DNA from: Oceanobacillus halotolerans
GTDB lineage: Bacteria; Bacillota; Bacilli; Bacillales; Amphibacillaceae
Direction: 5' to 3'
Assembly (NCBI RefSeq): GCF_010993955.1
Contig: NZ_WIXL01000002.1
Coordinates: 186,001-250,000 of the forward strand
Length of the DNA stretch: 64,000 bases
Part shown: piece after piece, positions 33,844-43,661 of the stretch
How the letters are laid out: every line of letters begins with the position of its first letter
Position numbering within the stretch: the stretch's first letter is position 1
Translations under genes and position numbers: made by a program
The notes under the pieces: generated by a model
The model's input: only the letters and a program-made list of their open reading frames with translations
Told to the model about the DNA's origin: nothing
Databases searched by the model: none

Positions 33844-35736
33844 TTATTCTTTTTCATCAAAATCAACAAAACGTAGTAAGTCACCGTATATTATTTCATC
33901 GGAGTAGCCTAACTCTTGTTCTACTTGCTCTTTAATAGGCTGACATGCATTATCTGTATTTTTGTCCTCTTGGTTTTCATCTACCTTTATTTCGATTTCT
34001 TCCCCAGTATGACGATCATAACAAACATCTGTCGTATACAAATAATCATTACTAATAAAATCGCCATTACGAAGTGCTATATAGCCTTTACGATCTTCTA
34101 TAAATAAGTCATTTCCAAAATATAAATCACCCAACAGATGCAATAATGTTGGTTTAACATCGATTTGACCTGCGACTTCTTCCATTACTTTTCCGCCTTT
34201 ATGCCCAGGAATATGAATAAAGAATGGTACACGTTGCAACTGTAGATAATCATAAGGTGTAATTTCTTCTTTTTCTAGATATTGTGCCATGGCACGATTA
34301 TGGTTGGCACTAATTCCATCATGGTCTCCCATAATAATAATAATCGAGTCCTCGTAAATACCAGCTTGTTTTAAGTGATCAAAGAATTCCTCAATTGCTT
34401 CATCCATGTACCGTACAGTTGGGAAGAAATTATTTAACGTATTTGAGTTCGAGTCATACGGTTCAATAGAACGATCTTCTTCATCTAAATCAAACGGAAA
34501 ATGGTTTGTTAGCGTAATAAATTTTGTATAGAACGGTTCTTCTAATGATTGTAAATACTTAATTGATTGTTCAAAGAATGGTTTATCTTTTAAGCCCCAA
34601 CCAATTGAGTTTTCTTCATTTACTTCATATGCCTCTTCTCCATAAAACTGATCAAATTGTAAACTCTCATACATTTGGTCGCGATTCCAGAAGCTTTTAT
34701 TATTCGCATGAAGTACAGCTGATACATATCCTTCGTCTTTCAAAATTTCTGGTATAGCATGATATTCATTTTGACCATGTGTAAAGAAGACAGCACCTCT
34801 TGATGATGGATATAAAGAGTTTTCTGTTAAAAACTCAGAATCCGACGTTTTTCCTTGTTCTGTTTGATGATAGAAGTTTTCAAAGTAATACGTGCTTTCA
34901 TCCTCTACTAAACTGTTTAAAAACGGTGTAATGGTTTCTCCGTTTACGTCATTATTAATCACAAAACTTTGAATGGATTCAGCATTGATAAAGATGACGT
35001 TCTTATCTTCCGCTATCCCAAATAGGTCTGATGTTTCGTCACGTTTTACTTCTGTTTCAATATATTCCTCAATTTCAGGAAGTTCGTTCCCGTCAGCAAA
35101 TACACGCTGCGTTTTTACTTTAGAATGAACAACAGCATCATAGACATGATAATTGAATAAACCAATATTTTTCACTAAATATTCGCGGTCAAAAGCACGT
35201 GTGAATAGCTGTGGTCTTTCCATTTCAGCTAGGAAAAAGTTCCCTGCTAACAACATCAATGACATTGCTAATGCAAAAACTCTTCCACGCTTCATATAAT
35301 TGACAGCAACCATATCCACTTTCTTCTTGCTTAAATACCAAACTAACGCAAGGTCAGCAAACAAAAGTACATCGTAGACTTTTATAAGTGTTAAAATACT
35401 CGATCCTAAATCTGCTGCATTACTTCCCTGAAAAATTTGCGGTATCGTAATAAAATCAGTAAAAGAACGATAGAATACTAGGTTAAAGTAAACAATCAAT
35501 GTCCCAATCAACATGGTATAACGTAAGAATTTCATTTGACGTGATTGTTTTTTAAACCACACACTAATCGCAAATATTAAAAATGCAGAAACAAAAGGAT
35601 TAATCAATAAAATAAATTCCTGCATTGAGTTATCTAATTCTATACTAAACATAAATCGATAAACAATATACGTTTTCAAACCAAATAAAATAGTTGCAAT
35701 AACATATAACGGTATGTTTACCTTGTTTAATTTCAT
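33844..35736 (-). CDS. yqgS: Lipoteichoic acid synthase family protein (YqgS-like)
   Basis: A 630-aa membrane sulfatase-fold protein. Five N-terminal membrane segments (about residues 8-170) are followed by an extracellular catalytic domain. The nucleophile Thr is in EQGKTSDSEF near residue 297, INAESIQSF near 252 supplies a metal Glu, and IMGDHDG near 470 the Asp-His ligands. It polymerises glycerol phosphate onto a glycolipid outside the membrane. Which LtaS paralogue it is, I judge from position beside glcK (yqgS in B. subtilis); acid-rich C-terminus follows residue 590. Confidence 0.9.
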   Translation of the reverse strand: MKLNKVNIPLYVIATILFGLKTYIVYRFMFSIELDNSMQEFILLINPFVSAFLIFAISVWFKKQSRQMKFLRYTMLIGTLIVYFNLVFYRSFTDFITIPQIFQGSNAADLGSSILTLIKVYDVLLFADLALVWYLSKKKVDMVAVNYMKRGRVFALAMSLMLLAGNFFLAEMERPQLFTRAFDREYLVKNIGLFNYHVYDAVVHSKVKTQRVFADGNELPEIEEYIETEVKRDETSDLFGIAEDKNVIFINAESIQSFVINNDVNGETITPFLNSLVEDESTYYFENFYHQTEQGKTSDSEFLTENSLYPSSRGAVFFTHGQNEYHAIPEILKDEGYVSAVLHANNKSFWNRDQMYESLQFDQFYGEEAYEVNEENSIGWGLKDKPFFEQSIKYLQSLEEPFYTKFITLTNHFPFDLDEEDRSIEPYDSNSNTLNNFFPTVRYMDEAIEEFFDHLKQAGIYEDSIIIIMGDHDGISANHNRAMAQYLEKEEITPYDYLQLQRVPFFIHIPGHKGGKVMEEVAGQIDVKPTLLHLLGDLYFGNDLFIEDRKGYIALRNGDFISNDYLYTTDVCYDRHTGEEIEIKVDENQEDKNTDNACQPIKEQVEQELGYSDEIIYGDLLRFVDFDEKE

Positions 35737-35921
35737 TTTAATTCCTCCTGCTAACCCCTGTAAGTGTTAGAACAATTATGATCTATTTCTATTTACTTCA
35801 CAACAATTATATACAAACAAGCGTCGTCTATAAGATAAGACGTTTCAAACCAAATAAAAGTTTCATCTAAAACATCATATCCTTATATTTTAATAGATTT
35901 TCCTAAAATGTAAAGCAAAAT

Positions 35922-37003
35922 TTAAAGATTCCTTAACATTTGCTTTACGACATAGGCAGCACCATTATTCCTGTACCATTTCCTATTCTGCTCGTTTTAA
36001 TTGACACTTTTCACTAATTCTACATAATGCGTAGATCTGGAATGTCTTTTTATCTTATTTAACATTTGGTCACCTGCATTGGAAACGCCTCCGCCAATTA
36101 ATATTTTTTCCGGGTTCACAATGGTAGCGATGTTTGCTAATGTACGTCCTAACACATCTGTCGTATACGTAATAATTTCTTTCGCATCGTTATCACCTTC
36201 AGCGGCTAGCATAAAGACATCTTTTGTTGTTAACTTTTCTTGTTGATGTAAGTATTTGCAAGATGACTGGTTGGTTTTTCCTTTACAAACTCCTTTGCTT
36301 GTCGAACAATACCTTTAGCTGAGGCTATTGTTTCTAAACAACCATTGCACCCACAATTACAGGGAGCTCCCTCTGGGTCAATTGTAATATGACCTATTTC
36401 ACCAGCGATTCCGTTAACACCATTTAGTATGGTGCCATTAGTAATAACTCCGCCACCAACACCTGTGTCAAGCGTTACTGCTATCATCGTTTTTGATTCA
36501 TCACCAGCACCATGCCAGTTTTTTACCTAAAGCAGCAGCATCATTTTTTAGAAAAACTCGCATTCGCTCGTCCTTTAGCGAATGTTTTAGTTTTTCTTAT
36601 ACTTGGGACATTAAAGTTTTAGCCACGTCGAATCCACTTCTTAGCTAAAATTTAATACTTTACTAACGTAGGACAAAGGCTGGTAGGTAAAATAGGTTGA
36701 AGTTGATATTAGCTAAAGGGACATCTTTCCATCCTATATTAACAGCCTCAAATACAATCCCAGCATCACTATCCACAAGTCCTGGTACTCCAATTCCTAT
36801 ACCGATTATCTTATGACCATTCGTTAGGATAGTTTCCTGATGTTTACGGATAGATTCCAAATATCATCAAGGATCCGCACACCATTATCTGCTTTATTTG
36901 TTGGAATTTCCCATTTATGAAGCATATGCCCATTTTTATCAATAATTCCTAATTTTATAGGAGTTCCACCGATGTCAACTCCGATCATTACTTCAATCAT
37001 CAT
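35922..37003 (-). pseudogene. glcK: glcK glucokinase, inactivated
   Basis: Recognisable ROK-family glucokinase pieces lie in order on the minus strand: VMIGVDIGGTPIKLGIID (start), IIGIGIGVPGLVDS, AVNIGWKDVPL, then LPAFV; ENDAAALG-like; [41 protein letters not shown] (zinc Cys); then NPEKILIGGGVSNAG. The frame breaks at four or more places (near 36861, 36520, 36230 and 35990), and a repeat A copy (36548-36671) sits between the AFV and NDAA parts. It cannot yield a full protein. The flanking yqgQ and ltaS-type genes are intact. Confidence 0.92.
36548..36671 (+). repeat. Repeat A copy 5, inside glcK
   Basis: TTAGAAAAACTCGCATTCGC to ACTAACGTAG, the same two-hairpin element as the others. Glucokinase codons V (GTC) and N-D flank it; in the ancestral reading one glutamate codon (GAA) would join them, so the element went in with about a one-base change and no visible target duplication. 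Confidence 0.93.
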
Positions 37004-37016
37004 GTAGCATTTCCTT

Positions 37017-37211
37017 CTAGCTGCTTAATCGGCGTTTTTCCTTTCTTAGGAGTAATATTGCTTTTTGATAATCCCCTGGTTGAATAAAAGCCATTTTCTT
37101 TAGTTCATTTAATTCAGATTCCATTAATTCTATATCACCTAATCGATTTCCTGTATAAATAAAAGTCCCAAATCTTTTCAGTAATTGTTGTATATCATAG
37201 ATAGACTCCAT
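37017..37211 (-). CDS. yqgQ: YqgQ (DUF910) small protein
   Basis: A 64-aa helical protein beginning MESIYDIQQLLKRFGTFIY then TGNRLGDIELMESELNEL. This matches the YqgQ/DUF910 family by length and the FGTFIYTGNR stretch. Function unknown; it normally precedes glcK in an operon. Here it is intact although the glcK just downstream is a pseudogene. Confidence 0.9.
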   Translation of the reverse strand: MESIYDIQQLLKRFGTFIYTGNRLGDIELMESELNELKKMAFIQPGDYQKAILLLRKEKRRLSS

Positions 37212-37294
37212 TTTTTATCACCAAACTATATTATACCAAATGCCGACGAAATATGGAATATGTAACATAAAACCACTAAGCTTATTTCCACAGA

Positions 37295-37325
37295 AAAAAA
37301 CCCAGACAAACTTAACGGTCTGGGT
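37295..37325 (-). terminator. Terminator of spoVAF
   Basis: Minus strand ACCCAGAC / GTCTGGGT with a 10-nt loop, followed by TTTTTT. The first arm overlaps the spoVAF stop codon. Confidence 0.85.
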
Positions 37326-38769
37326 CTTGTGGATTTAAGAATGTTGGTCTTCTGTTTTTTAATGGAATAGGGGAACGAATAAAAATGTCTCGAAAGGCTC
37401 GATACGAAAATGGCATAAACGGCCACAAATATGGAATTCGAAATGAGTTCATGTTCACTAAATGTAAAATCCATAATGTGATTCCGACTATATATCCAAT
37501 TGCGCCAAACATTCCAGTAACAAGTAGCAAAAAGATCCGAATTAACCGATTTGCTAAACTAAGTTCATAACTAGGGGTTGCATACGTTCCAATGGCAGCC
37601 ACCGCTAAATAAAGTACTACCTCATTCGAAAAAAGACCAACCTCAATGGCTACCTGACCAATCAAGATAGCAGCTACTAAACCGAGTGCAGTCGCTAAAG
37701 ATGTAGGTGTATGAATTGCAGCCATCCTTAACATATCAATCCCAACTTCCGCGATAAGAAATTGGACAAGTATCGGGATCATTCCTAACTCGGTGGGCCC
37801 AATATATTCCATTCCCCTAGGAAGTAAATCAGGATTTATCGAAAATAAATAATACAAAGGCAACACAAAAATAGAGGCAACTACAGCAATAAAACGGACC
37901 ATGCGTAAATAGGCCCCAACAAGTGGCTTTTGTCTGTATTCTTCAGCATGTTGTAAATGATGCCAATACGTTGCTGGTGTAATCATCACACTTGGTGAAC
38001 CATCAATAATAACCAGCACATGCCCCTCATATAAATGGGACGCTGCAGTATCAGGCCTTTCGGTATAACGAATGGTTGGATAGGGATTCCAGTGCCTTCC
38101 ACTAATAAACTCCTCTACCGTTTTTTCAGCCATTGGTAACCCATCTGTATCAATGGTTTGTAAGACATCTTTTAACTCCTTTACGCGATCTTTGTCTGCG
38201 ATATCTTCTAAATAACAAACACAAATATCTGTTTGCGAACGTCTACCAATTTGCATATATTCCATCCGGAGGGAGCGATCTCTAACACGCCGTCTCGTTA
38301 ATGCTGTGTTAAACACAATTGTCTCTACATAACCATCACGGGACCCCCGCACTACTCGTTCTAGATCAGGCTCTTGTGGGGAACGTACGGGATAAGTACG
38401 AGCATCGATCATAATAATTTTATTTAAGCCCTCTACTACTAATGCTGTAGGACCACCTAACACTAAATCTGTGGCCTCATTTAAATCATCTACTTGATCA
38501 ATTTCCACATAAGGAATATATGTCTTGATTAATTTTTCTAATGGATCTGGATCTAATTGTTCGGGTTTGAGTTTTGCTAAAAGTTTCATTAATAAGTGTA
38601 AGATGTCATCTTTTACAAATCCATCAATTAAAAATAAAGCCATCTTCCGTTCAGCATATACGACATCTAGTTGAACTAAATCAAAACTTTCGTCCACCGC
38701 TAACCGGTCTTTCATATAAGAAACATTTTTATGATATGCGGAAAACAGTGGTTGTTTTTCTTTTTCCAT
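37312..38769 (-). CDS. spoVAF: GerA-family spore membrane protein, SpoVAF-like
   Basis: A 485-aa protein with an N-terminal soluble half (to about 270) and a C-terminal half with about six membrane segments (from about 280). It is related to the A subunits of germinant receptors. The ending FMPFSYRAFRDIFIRSP then PLKNRRPTFLNPQDPDR is typical of SpoVAF, a protein that assists spore germination. It should be made in the forespore. It stands alone here, away from the other spoVA genes, and the family name depends on that C-terminus. Confidence 0.82.
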   Translation of the reverse strand: MEKEKQPLFSAYHKNVSYMKDRLAVDESFDLVQLDVVYAERKMALFLIDGFVKDDILHLLMKLLAKLKPEQLDPDPLEKLIKTYIPYVEIDQVDDLNEATDLVLGGPTALVVEGLNKIIMIDARTYPVRSPQEPDLERVVRGSRDGYVETIVFNTALTRRRVRDRSLRMEYMQIGRRSQTDICVCYLEDIADKDRVKELKDVLQTIDTDGLPMAEKTVEEFISGRHWNPYPTIRYTERPDTAASHLYEGHVLVIIDGSPSVMITPATYWHHLQHAEEYRQKPLVGAYLRMVRFIAVVASIFVLPLYYLFSINPDLLPRGMEYIGPTELGMIPILVQFLIAEVGIDMLRMAAIHTPTSLATALGLVAAILIGQVAIEVGLFSNEVVLYLAVAAIGTYATPSYELSLANRLIRIFLLLVTGMFGAIGYIVGITLWILHLVNMNSFRIPYLWPFMPFSYRAFRDIFIRSPIPLKNRRPTFLNPQDPDR

Positions 38770-38914
38770 AATACGTCACCTAATATTCCTAAGAATTATA
38801 GGCTTAGTGTAAGCGTTGTCCCATCTTTTTATGCAGTCATCTCGAAGAAAAGCATAAACGCTTGTCTACTATCATACATCTTACTATAACTTGTCTATAA
38901 AGGTTGGTATTGTT

Positions 38915-39775
38915 ATGAAAAACAAAACGTATATTTATATTATCCTATTGTCAATTATCACTGCTATTTTAGCATACATGTTTCCTTTTCAATCCAAGCA
39001 AACGATAACCTACTTTCCAGAAGATGATAAGACATCATTTACTCAAAGCTACACAGAAATTGAACTATTAGCAATGAAGGACCACAATCATTATGAGGTA
39101 AACTGGCAAGGTGGATCACAAACGAATCGATCCGTTTATTTAAAACAAGATGCCTCCCTGTTATTTGATAATGGGAAGTTAAGGGGAGTTAGAAGCAAAT
39201 GGGAACAAGATACAGATCACATTAAAATGTCAGAAAATCTGTATGGAGAGGATAGTAGCCTATTTCAATCCATATCTATCCATCATGCAGAAACCCATTA
39301 TCCAGATGATGATATCCGTAGTATTCAAGAAATGTCTGATGACCAACTGTATATAATTGATTCTCCAAGTACAGAATTAGACTCATTTCGCACCCCGCAG
39401 GACTCCTATCAAAAAGAATGGAAGGAGTTATTAGATTATACAACAAAGGAACAATTACTGTTTCACTGGCACCGATTAGCACGTCATTTCCAAATTGATT
39501 ATGAAGATTATCATGCTATACCATTGACAGGTCTTTCAACCTATAATACCGAACCATTACCAACCTTTACAAAAAAAGAAACGGATCAAATTATTGGACA
39601 ACTTTGGGAAGGATTATACAAAAATTACATTTTACCAGCCGCTAACACGGAACAGGGAAAGCTAACAAGTTACATTCCAATCATTCTAATCAGTAAAGAT
39701 AGCTCCCATTTACTTGTTTTGTACGAGTTAAACGGAGAGATGGAAAAGCTGATACAACAAATACCGACCCAATAA
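38915..39775 (+). CDS. Membrane-anchored protein of unknown function
   Basis: About 286 aa, beginning MKNKTYIYIILLSIITAIL, a single N-terminal membrane anchor (about residues 5-25), then a soluble, probably extracellular part. No cysteine follows the hydrophobic region, so it is not a lipoprotein. I do not recognise a domain. There are several His/Trp-rich short stretches (LLFHWHRLARHF near 185) and a moderately acidic composition. The ATG at 38915 follows AAAGGTTGG by about 10 nt. It is divergent from spoVAF and convergent with the rhomboid gene. Confidence 0.7.
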   Translation: MKNKTYIYIILLSIITAILAYMFPFQSKQTITYFPEDDKTSFTQSYTEIELLAMKDHNHYEVNWQGGSQTNRSVYLKQDASLLFDNGKLRGVRSKWEQDTDHIKMSENLYGEDSSLFQSISIHHAETHYPDDDIRSIQEMSDDQLYIIDSPSTELDSFRTPQDSYQKEWKELLDYTTKEQLLFHWHRLARHFQIDYEDYHAIPLTGLSTYNTEPLPTFTKKETDQIIGQLWEGLYKNYILPAANTEQGKLTSYIPIILISKDSSHLLVLYELNGEMEKLIQQIPTQ

Positions 39776-39882
39776 GAAACTAGGCATTTGGCCAAGTCTT
39801 TAACTGCCGATGCCTAGTTATATATCTACTACGTTTTTCATTTGTATATTTTTAAAGGGATTTTTTGTAATCATAATTGTTG

Positions 39883-41430
39883 TTAATTTAGCGTTTCACC
39901 AGTTATTTGCTCATACAATTCCTGAAACTTTGGATCGTCTGGCATTAACTCATATCCCATACGAACCGCCTCTTCGGCCTTATCTTGTTCCCCGCGATTC
40001 TGATAAATCAAAGCTAGATTATAGTAAGCCTCGGGAAAGTCTTCATCTAGCTGAATTGCTCTCTCTAAATCTTCCTTTGCCAACTCCCCTTCATTCAATT
40101 CAATGTAGGCATATGACCGTTGAAATAATAAATGCGCCTCTAATTCCCCCGGATTTTCTAATCCCTTATTAGCATGCTCAATTACCGCTTCGTAATCCTC
40201 TGTTTCCATCAATTCTTCAATCATCATCACCTGATAAGAAGGATTTTGTTCGTTATTTCCTATCCCCATCACTAATAATCCTACTAAAACAACGACATAC
40301 ACAATTAGAGCAATCAGCTGGTGTGTAATACGTCGCTTTTCTGGAAGATGTACGAGAGCTGATGCTAAAAACCCTGTCATCAATCCTCCCAAGTGTGCAG
40401 CATTATCTATTTGAGGAACCGTAAATCCAAACACAATATTGATAGCAATAATAAACAGCAATCCAGTTCCCATTGTTTGTATAAAAATCTTTTTATGTAT
40501 CATACCGAAAAATAAAAGTGCCCCAAATAATCCAAATAAAGCACCTGATGCACCTGCAGATACATTTACAGTGAAAGCGAAACTTGCCATTCCCCCACCT
40601 ATTCCTGCTAAGAAATAAATGATAAGAAATCGAACGGAACCATAAATTCGTTCAACCGCAGTACCTAAATAATATACAGCTAGCATATTCATGAACAAAT
40701 GTAAAAAACCAATATGCAGGAACATGGAACTAACAAGACGCCACCATTCGCCATCTATCATAGCTGGATTATATTTAGCACCAGATTCAATCAAGTTAAC
40801 AATATCTGTACTTCCACCATTATTCTCTAACTGAAAAAACATAAAGATATTGGCAATAATTAAGGCATATGATAAAAGTGGTTTTCCAAATGAAAAAACA
40901 TGTTTTACCTCCTGTTGTTTGTGCTGAAGAGCATCGACCAAATAATCTTTGTATTGATATAATTGCCTCTCGTTTTCTTCACCGGATTGGTCCTCATCCA
41001 TTGGATCAATTGAAACTCCAATCTCTCTTTCAAAACGCGGCATTTCTTCTTCCTTATTCGTTGCTGTTATATAATACACTTTCATTTTAGGTGGATTCTT
41101 CTCTTTTAACTGCATTGGTTTTTTTAATATCTCCCAATCATCCACTGGTTCATGGGAATCGATATATACATTATGTATATGGATATATTTACCAGTAATA
41201 GTACGTTTCATGGCTTTTACTTGTTGAAACACTCGTGCTATATCATTCTTTAAATGGTTTTTCCAGTCAAATCCACCATGTACCAAACGTACAATTGTAG
41301 AAGTTTTTCGTTCATATTTTTCTAACCAAATCTCTGTTCCTGTCTTATTAATATGAATCACATCATAATCTGCTTTTTTTACCAATTGGATCGCGATGTG
41401 ATACATCCTTAGTTGTTCATCTATATACAT
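39883..41430 (-). CDS. gluP: Rhomboid family intramembrane serine protease with TPR domain (YqgP/GluP-like)
   Basis: A 515-aa protein. An N-terminal cytosolic domain (about 1-180) precedes seven membrane segments (about 185-390) and a C-terminal TPR region (about 395-510: DYEAVIEHANKGLEN, EAYYNLALIYQNRGEQDKA). The catalytic serine is in GASGALFGLFG near residue 287 and the catalytic histidine in NAAHLGGLM near 340. It cleaves membrane proteins in the lipid bilayer; substrates are not predictable. The layout matches B. subtilis YqgP (GluP). Confidence 0.93.
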   Translation of the reverse strand: MYIDEQLRMYHIAIQLVKKADYDVIHINKTGTEIWLEKYERKTSTIVRLVHGGFDWKNHLKNDIARVFQQVKAMKRTITGKYIHIHNVYIDSHEPVDDWEILKKPMQLKEKNPPKMKVYYITATNKEEEMPRFEREIGVSIDPMDEDQSGEENERQLYQYKDYLVDALQHKQQEVKHVFSFGKPLLSYALIIANIFMFFQLENNGGSTDIVNLIESGAKYNPAMIDGEWWRLVSSMFLHIGFLHLFMNMLAVYYLGTAVERIYGSVRFLIIYFLAGIGGGMASFAFTVNVSAGASGALFGLFGALLFFGMIHKKIFIQTMGTGLLFIIAINIVFGFTVPQIDNAAHLGGLMTGFLASALVHLPEKRRITHQLIALIVYVVVLVGLLVMGIGNNEQNPSYQVMMIEELMETEDYEAVIEHANKGLENPGELEAHLLFQRSYAYIELNEGELAKEDLERAIQLDEDFPEAYYNLALIYQNRGEQDKAEEAVRMGYELMPDDPKFQELYEQITGETLN

Positions 41431-41524
41431 GGACGTTCCTCCCTAAAACACATCATATCAAAACTTACTCTCGTTTTCTGTAATGAACGTTTATATTCAG
41501 GTAACTTTTTTTCAAGCCTCATTT

Positions 41525-42245
41525 CGCATACTTTATTGTTTTCTTTTACTGTTGCAGAAGATATATAATGCGACTTAAAATTGCGCATTGATTTCCGCTC
41601 TGGACAGTCGCTTTCACCACGGGCATAAGTGCAACATCTGTTGAAACTTTACGTTTTCACAGTGTCTTCTTTACCGCAGGCACGGCCTCAGCCTCCTCTA
41701 CAGAAAACCGTAACCGTCTTGGTCGCCCCCAATTAGAAAACTAGGCTTTTCGCCAAGTTCTTATGACGAAAGTCTTAGTTGCACTTATACAGTATGAAAG
41801 TTTTTCTTACCTGCCAAGCTTAAGCCGAGCCTCGGCGTGGCGCTTTTTTGCGCGTAATGAGGATTGACTTAAGACCTCGAGGGGGTAGGCGCTGGAGCTA
41901 GACATCAGAAGAAGAACCACTTCCTGCTCAGGTCTGGACACTTGCTATTCCTGCAGGAGTCGACTGTCCTACGCTCCAATCAACTATCGTATTAGTAATA
42001 TAAATGATAAGAGATAGCATAGCACAAATCAGCGTAGGAAATATAGAAGACTCCTGCGGGGTTCGTCGGCTAAGAACGGTCACGTCCTGTGACCTACGCC
42101 GACACTAGGACGTCCTGTTCGTCGAAGTAAGCAAAGTGAGACCCCCTAGAAACGTGTGACGAGTTGAGGAGGCTCACGGCTTACCCTAAGGTGCTCGAAG
42201 TATATTTCTGGATCGGGTAAAGGCGCCGTTTCAAGTTACGACGCA
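41525..42245 (+). repeat. Repeat block D - B - C-like
   Basis: D copy 2 (about 41530-41705) runs straight into B copy 6 (about 41701-41905, ending GGGGGTAGGCGCTGGAGCT). A third part (about 41910-42245) has GAAGACTCCTGCGGGG, GACGTCCTGTG repeats and GAGACCCC ... GAGGAGGCTCACGGC, matching family C elements (44674, 50140). Between 41431 and 42377 there is no gene. Confidence 0.8.
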
Positions 42246-42328
42246 TCATATATCAACTACTCAATAAAACTTCTCACTCCAAATAGGGTGTGAAAAACAA
42301 CTTTATAATAACAAAATTGCTCATAACA

Positions 42329-42370
42329 AAAAAGAAGTTGTAACAATATATTATACAACTTCTTTTTCAT
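42329..42370. terminator. Bidirectional terminator below the small membrane gene
   Basis: AAAAAAGAAGTTGTA pairs with TACAACTTCTTTTT around an 11-nt loop. It lies just past the stop of the minus-strand gene at 42378. Confidence 0.85.
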
Positions 42371-42377
42371 GTTTTGA

Positions 42378-42569
42378 TTAAATTTGACTTTGGCTATTAA
42401 ATAAGTTTGGCAATAACTTATTTCGTATCGTTGGCATATTCATAGTTAAGGCAACTGTAATCCGTCTTAAAAAACTAAATGCCAACAACGCATTCAGTAT
42501 CTTATAGCGCCATTTAAAGACTACAGAGATAATAGCCAACAAACTTACAAACCAGATCAAAATACGCAT
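42378..42569 (-). CDS. Small conserved-type membrane protein, function unknown
   Basis: A 63-aa protein with an N-terminal membrane segment (MRILIWFVSLLAIISVVF) and a basic, partly hydrophobic rest. I do not recognise a named family, but the context supports a gene: GAGGGTG lies 6 nt before the ATG, and a bidirectional terminator follows. It lies between the repeat block and the ThiF/MoeB gene. Confidence 0.7.
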   Translation of the reverse strand: MRILIWFVSLLAIISVVFKWRYKILNALLAFSFLRRITVALTMNMPTIRNKLLPNLFNSQSQI

Positions 42570-42635
42570 CTAGACACCCTCTTTTATCTTTTCATGGTGT
42601 TCTTAGTAGTATTCTTTCTCTGATTTTTTATACAT

Positions 42636-43649
42636 CTAAGACCCGATATATCGGTCATATAGTGTTCGAGCTTTTACAATGTCTTCTGTCCCTTGTATGA
42701 GAACCCTACCATCTGGAAAAATGACAAGTTGGATAATTTCATCGAACTCTACCTTTAATAAAAAAGGGGTTCGTTTTATAGTGGCAATAGGTTTGAGCTT
42801 ATCCTCCCATACGGATAAATCCATTGTTGTTTGGCGATGAATTTGAACCGTATTACGTCCACATAAGACTGTTTCTTCTTCCTCTACAGCAGGTTGTAAT
42901 GAAGGGTAATGTTCTTGTTGACAAGTAGGGCATGTTGGATTGGAACGAGTTAGTTTCATATCATATTGTTGATTAAACCATATATCAAATGTTCTCAATG
43001 TATTTCGTAAATACTTTTCATTCCTAGTTAAATATTTAATCGTTTCGGTGACTTGCATGGATGATACCATATCCACAGCAGGTGCAATCACTCCAATTGT
43101 ATCACATGTATTTCCATTATCAGATCCATCCTTTATAACACAACGTAAACAAGGTGTTTGTTGTGGTATAAAAAAGGCAGTCATTCCTCTAGAACTAACA
43201 ACGCCACCATAAGAAAAAGGAATTTGGTGTTGATAGCAGCTATCATTTAATAAAAATCGTGTTGTGAAATTATCCGTTCCATCAAGCACTACATCGACAC
43301 CTTGTATAAAATCATCGATATTTTCACGCGATACATGATTCACTAATGCTTCTACCTTCACCTCACTATTCATAGCTTCTAATTTTCGTTTAGCTGCTAT
43401 TGCTTTTGGCAATACTTGGCGTACATCCTCTTCATCAAATAACATTTGCCGTTGTAAGTTACTAAGTTCCACATAATCACGATCCACTAAGCGTATTTTA
43501 CCAATACCAGCACGCACTAAGTGGTTACAAATTACTGTACCAAGTGCACCAGCTCCTACCACTAATACCGTACTGTTTGCTAATTTTTCTTGGCCTGTAA
43601 GTCCAATCGGTTGAAACAAAATTTGTCGTGAATATCGTTCCTCGTTCAC
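42636..43649 (-). CDS. ThiF/MoeB family adenylyltransferase
   Basis: A 337-aa E1-like protein. It starts NEERYSRQILFQPIGLTGQ, then has the nucleotide-binding GAGALGTV loop near 35 and DRDYVELSNLQRQ near 62. CLRC near 180 and CPTC near 255 form the zinc site. The adenylation domain is followed by a C-terminal extension to residue 337. It should adenylate the C-terminus of ThiS or MoaD sulfur carriers; thiS/moaD are not in this window, so which one is unknown. It overlaps nothing and starts 12 nt after the yqgN stop. Confidence 0.9.
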   Translation of the reverse strand: MNEERYSRQILFQPIGLTGQEKLANSTVLVVGAGALGTVICNHLVRAGIGKIRLVDRDYVELSNLQRQMLFDEEDVRQVLPKAIAAKRKLEAMNSEVKVEALVNHVSRENIDDFIQGVDVVLDGTDNFTTRFLLNDSCYQHQIPFSYGGVVSSRGMTAFFIPQQTPCLRCVIKDGSDNGNTCDTIGVIAPAVDMVSSMQVTETIKYLTRNEKYLRNTLRTFDIWFNQQYDMKLTRSNPTCPTCQQEHYPSLQPAVEEEETVLCGRNTVQIHRQTTMDLSVWEDKLKPIATIKRTPFLLKVEFDEIIQLVIFPDGRVLIQGTEDIVKARTLYDRYIGS

Positions 43650-43661
43650 AATATCTCCCCC

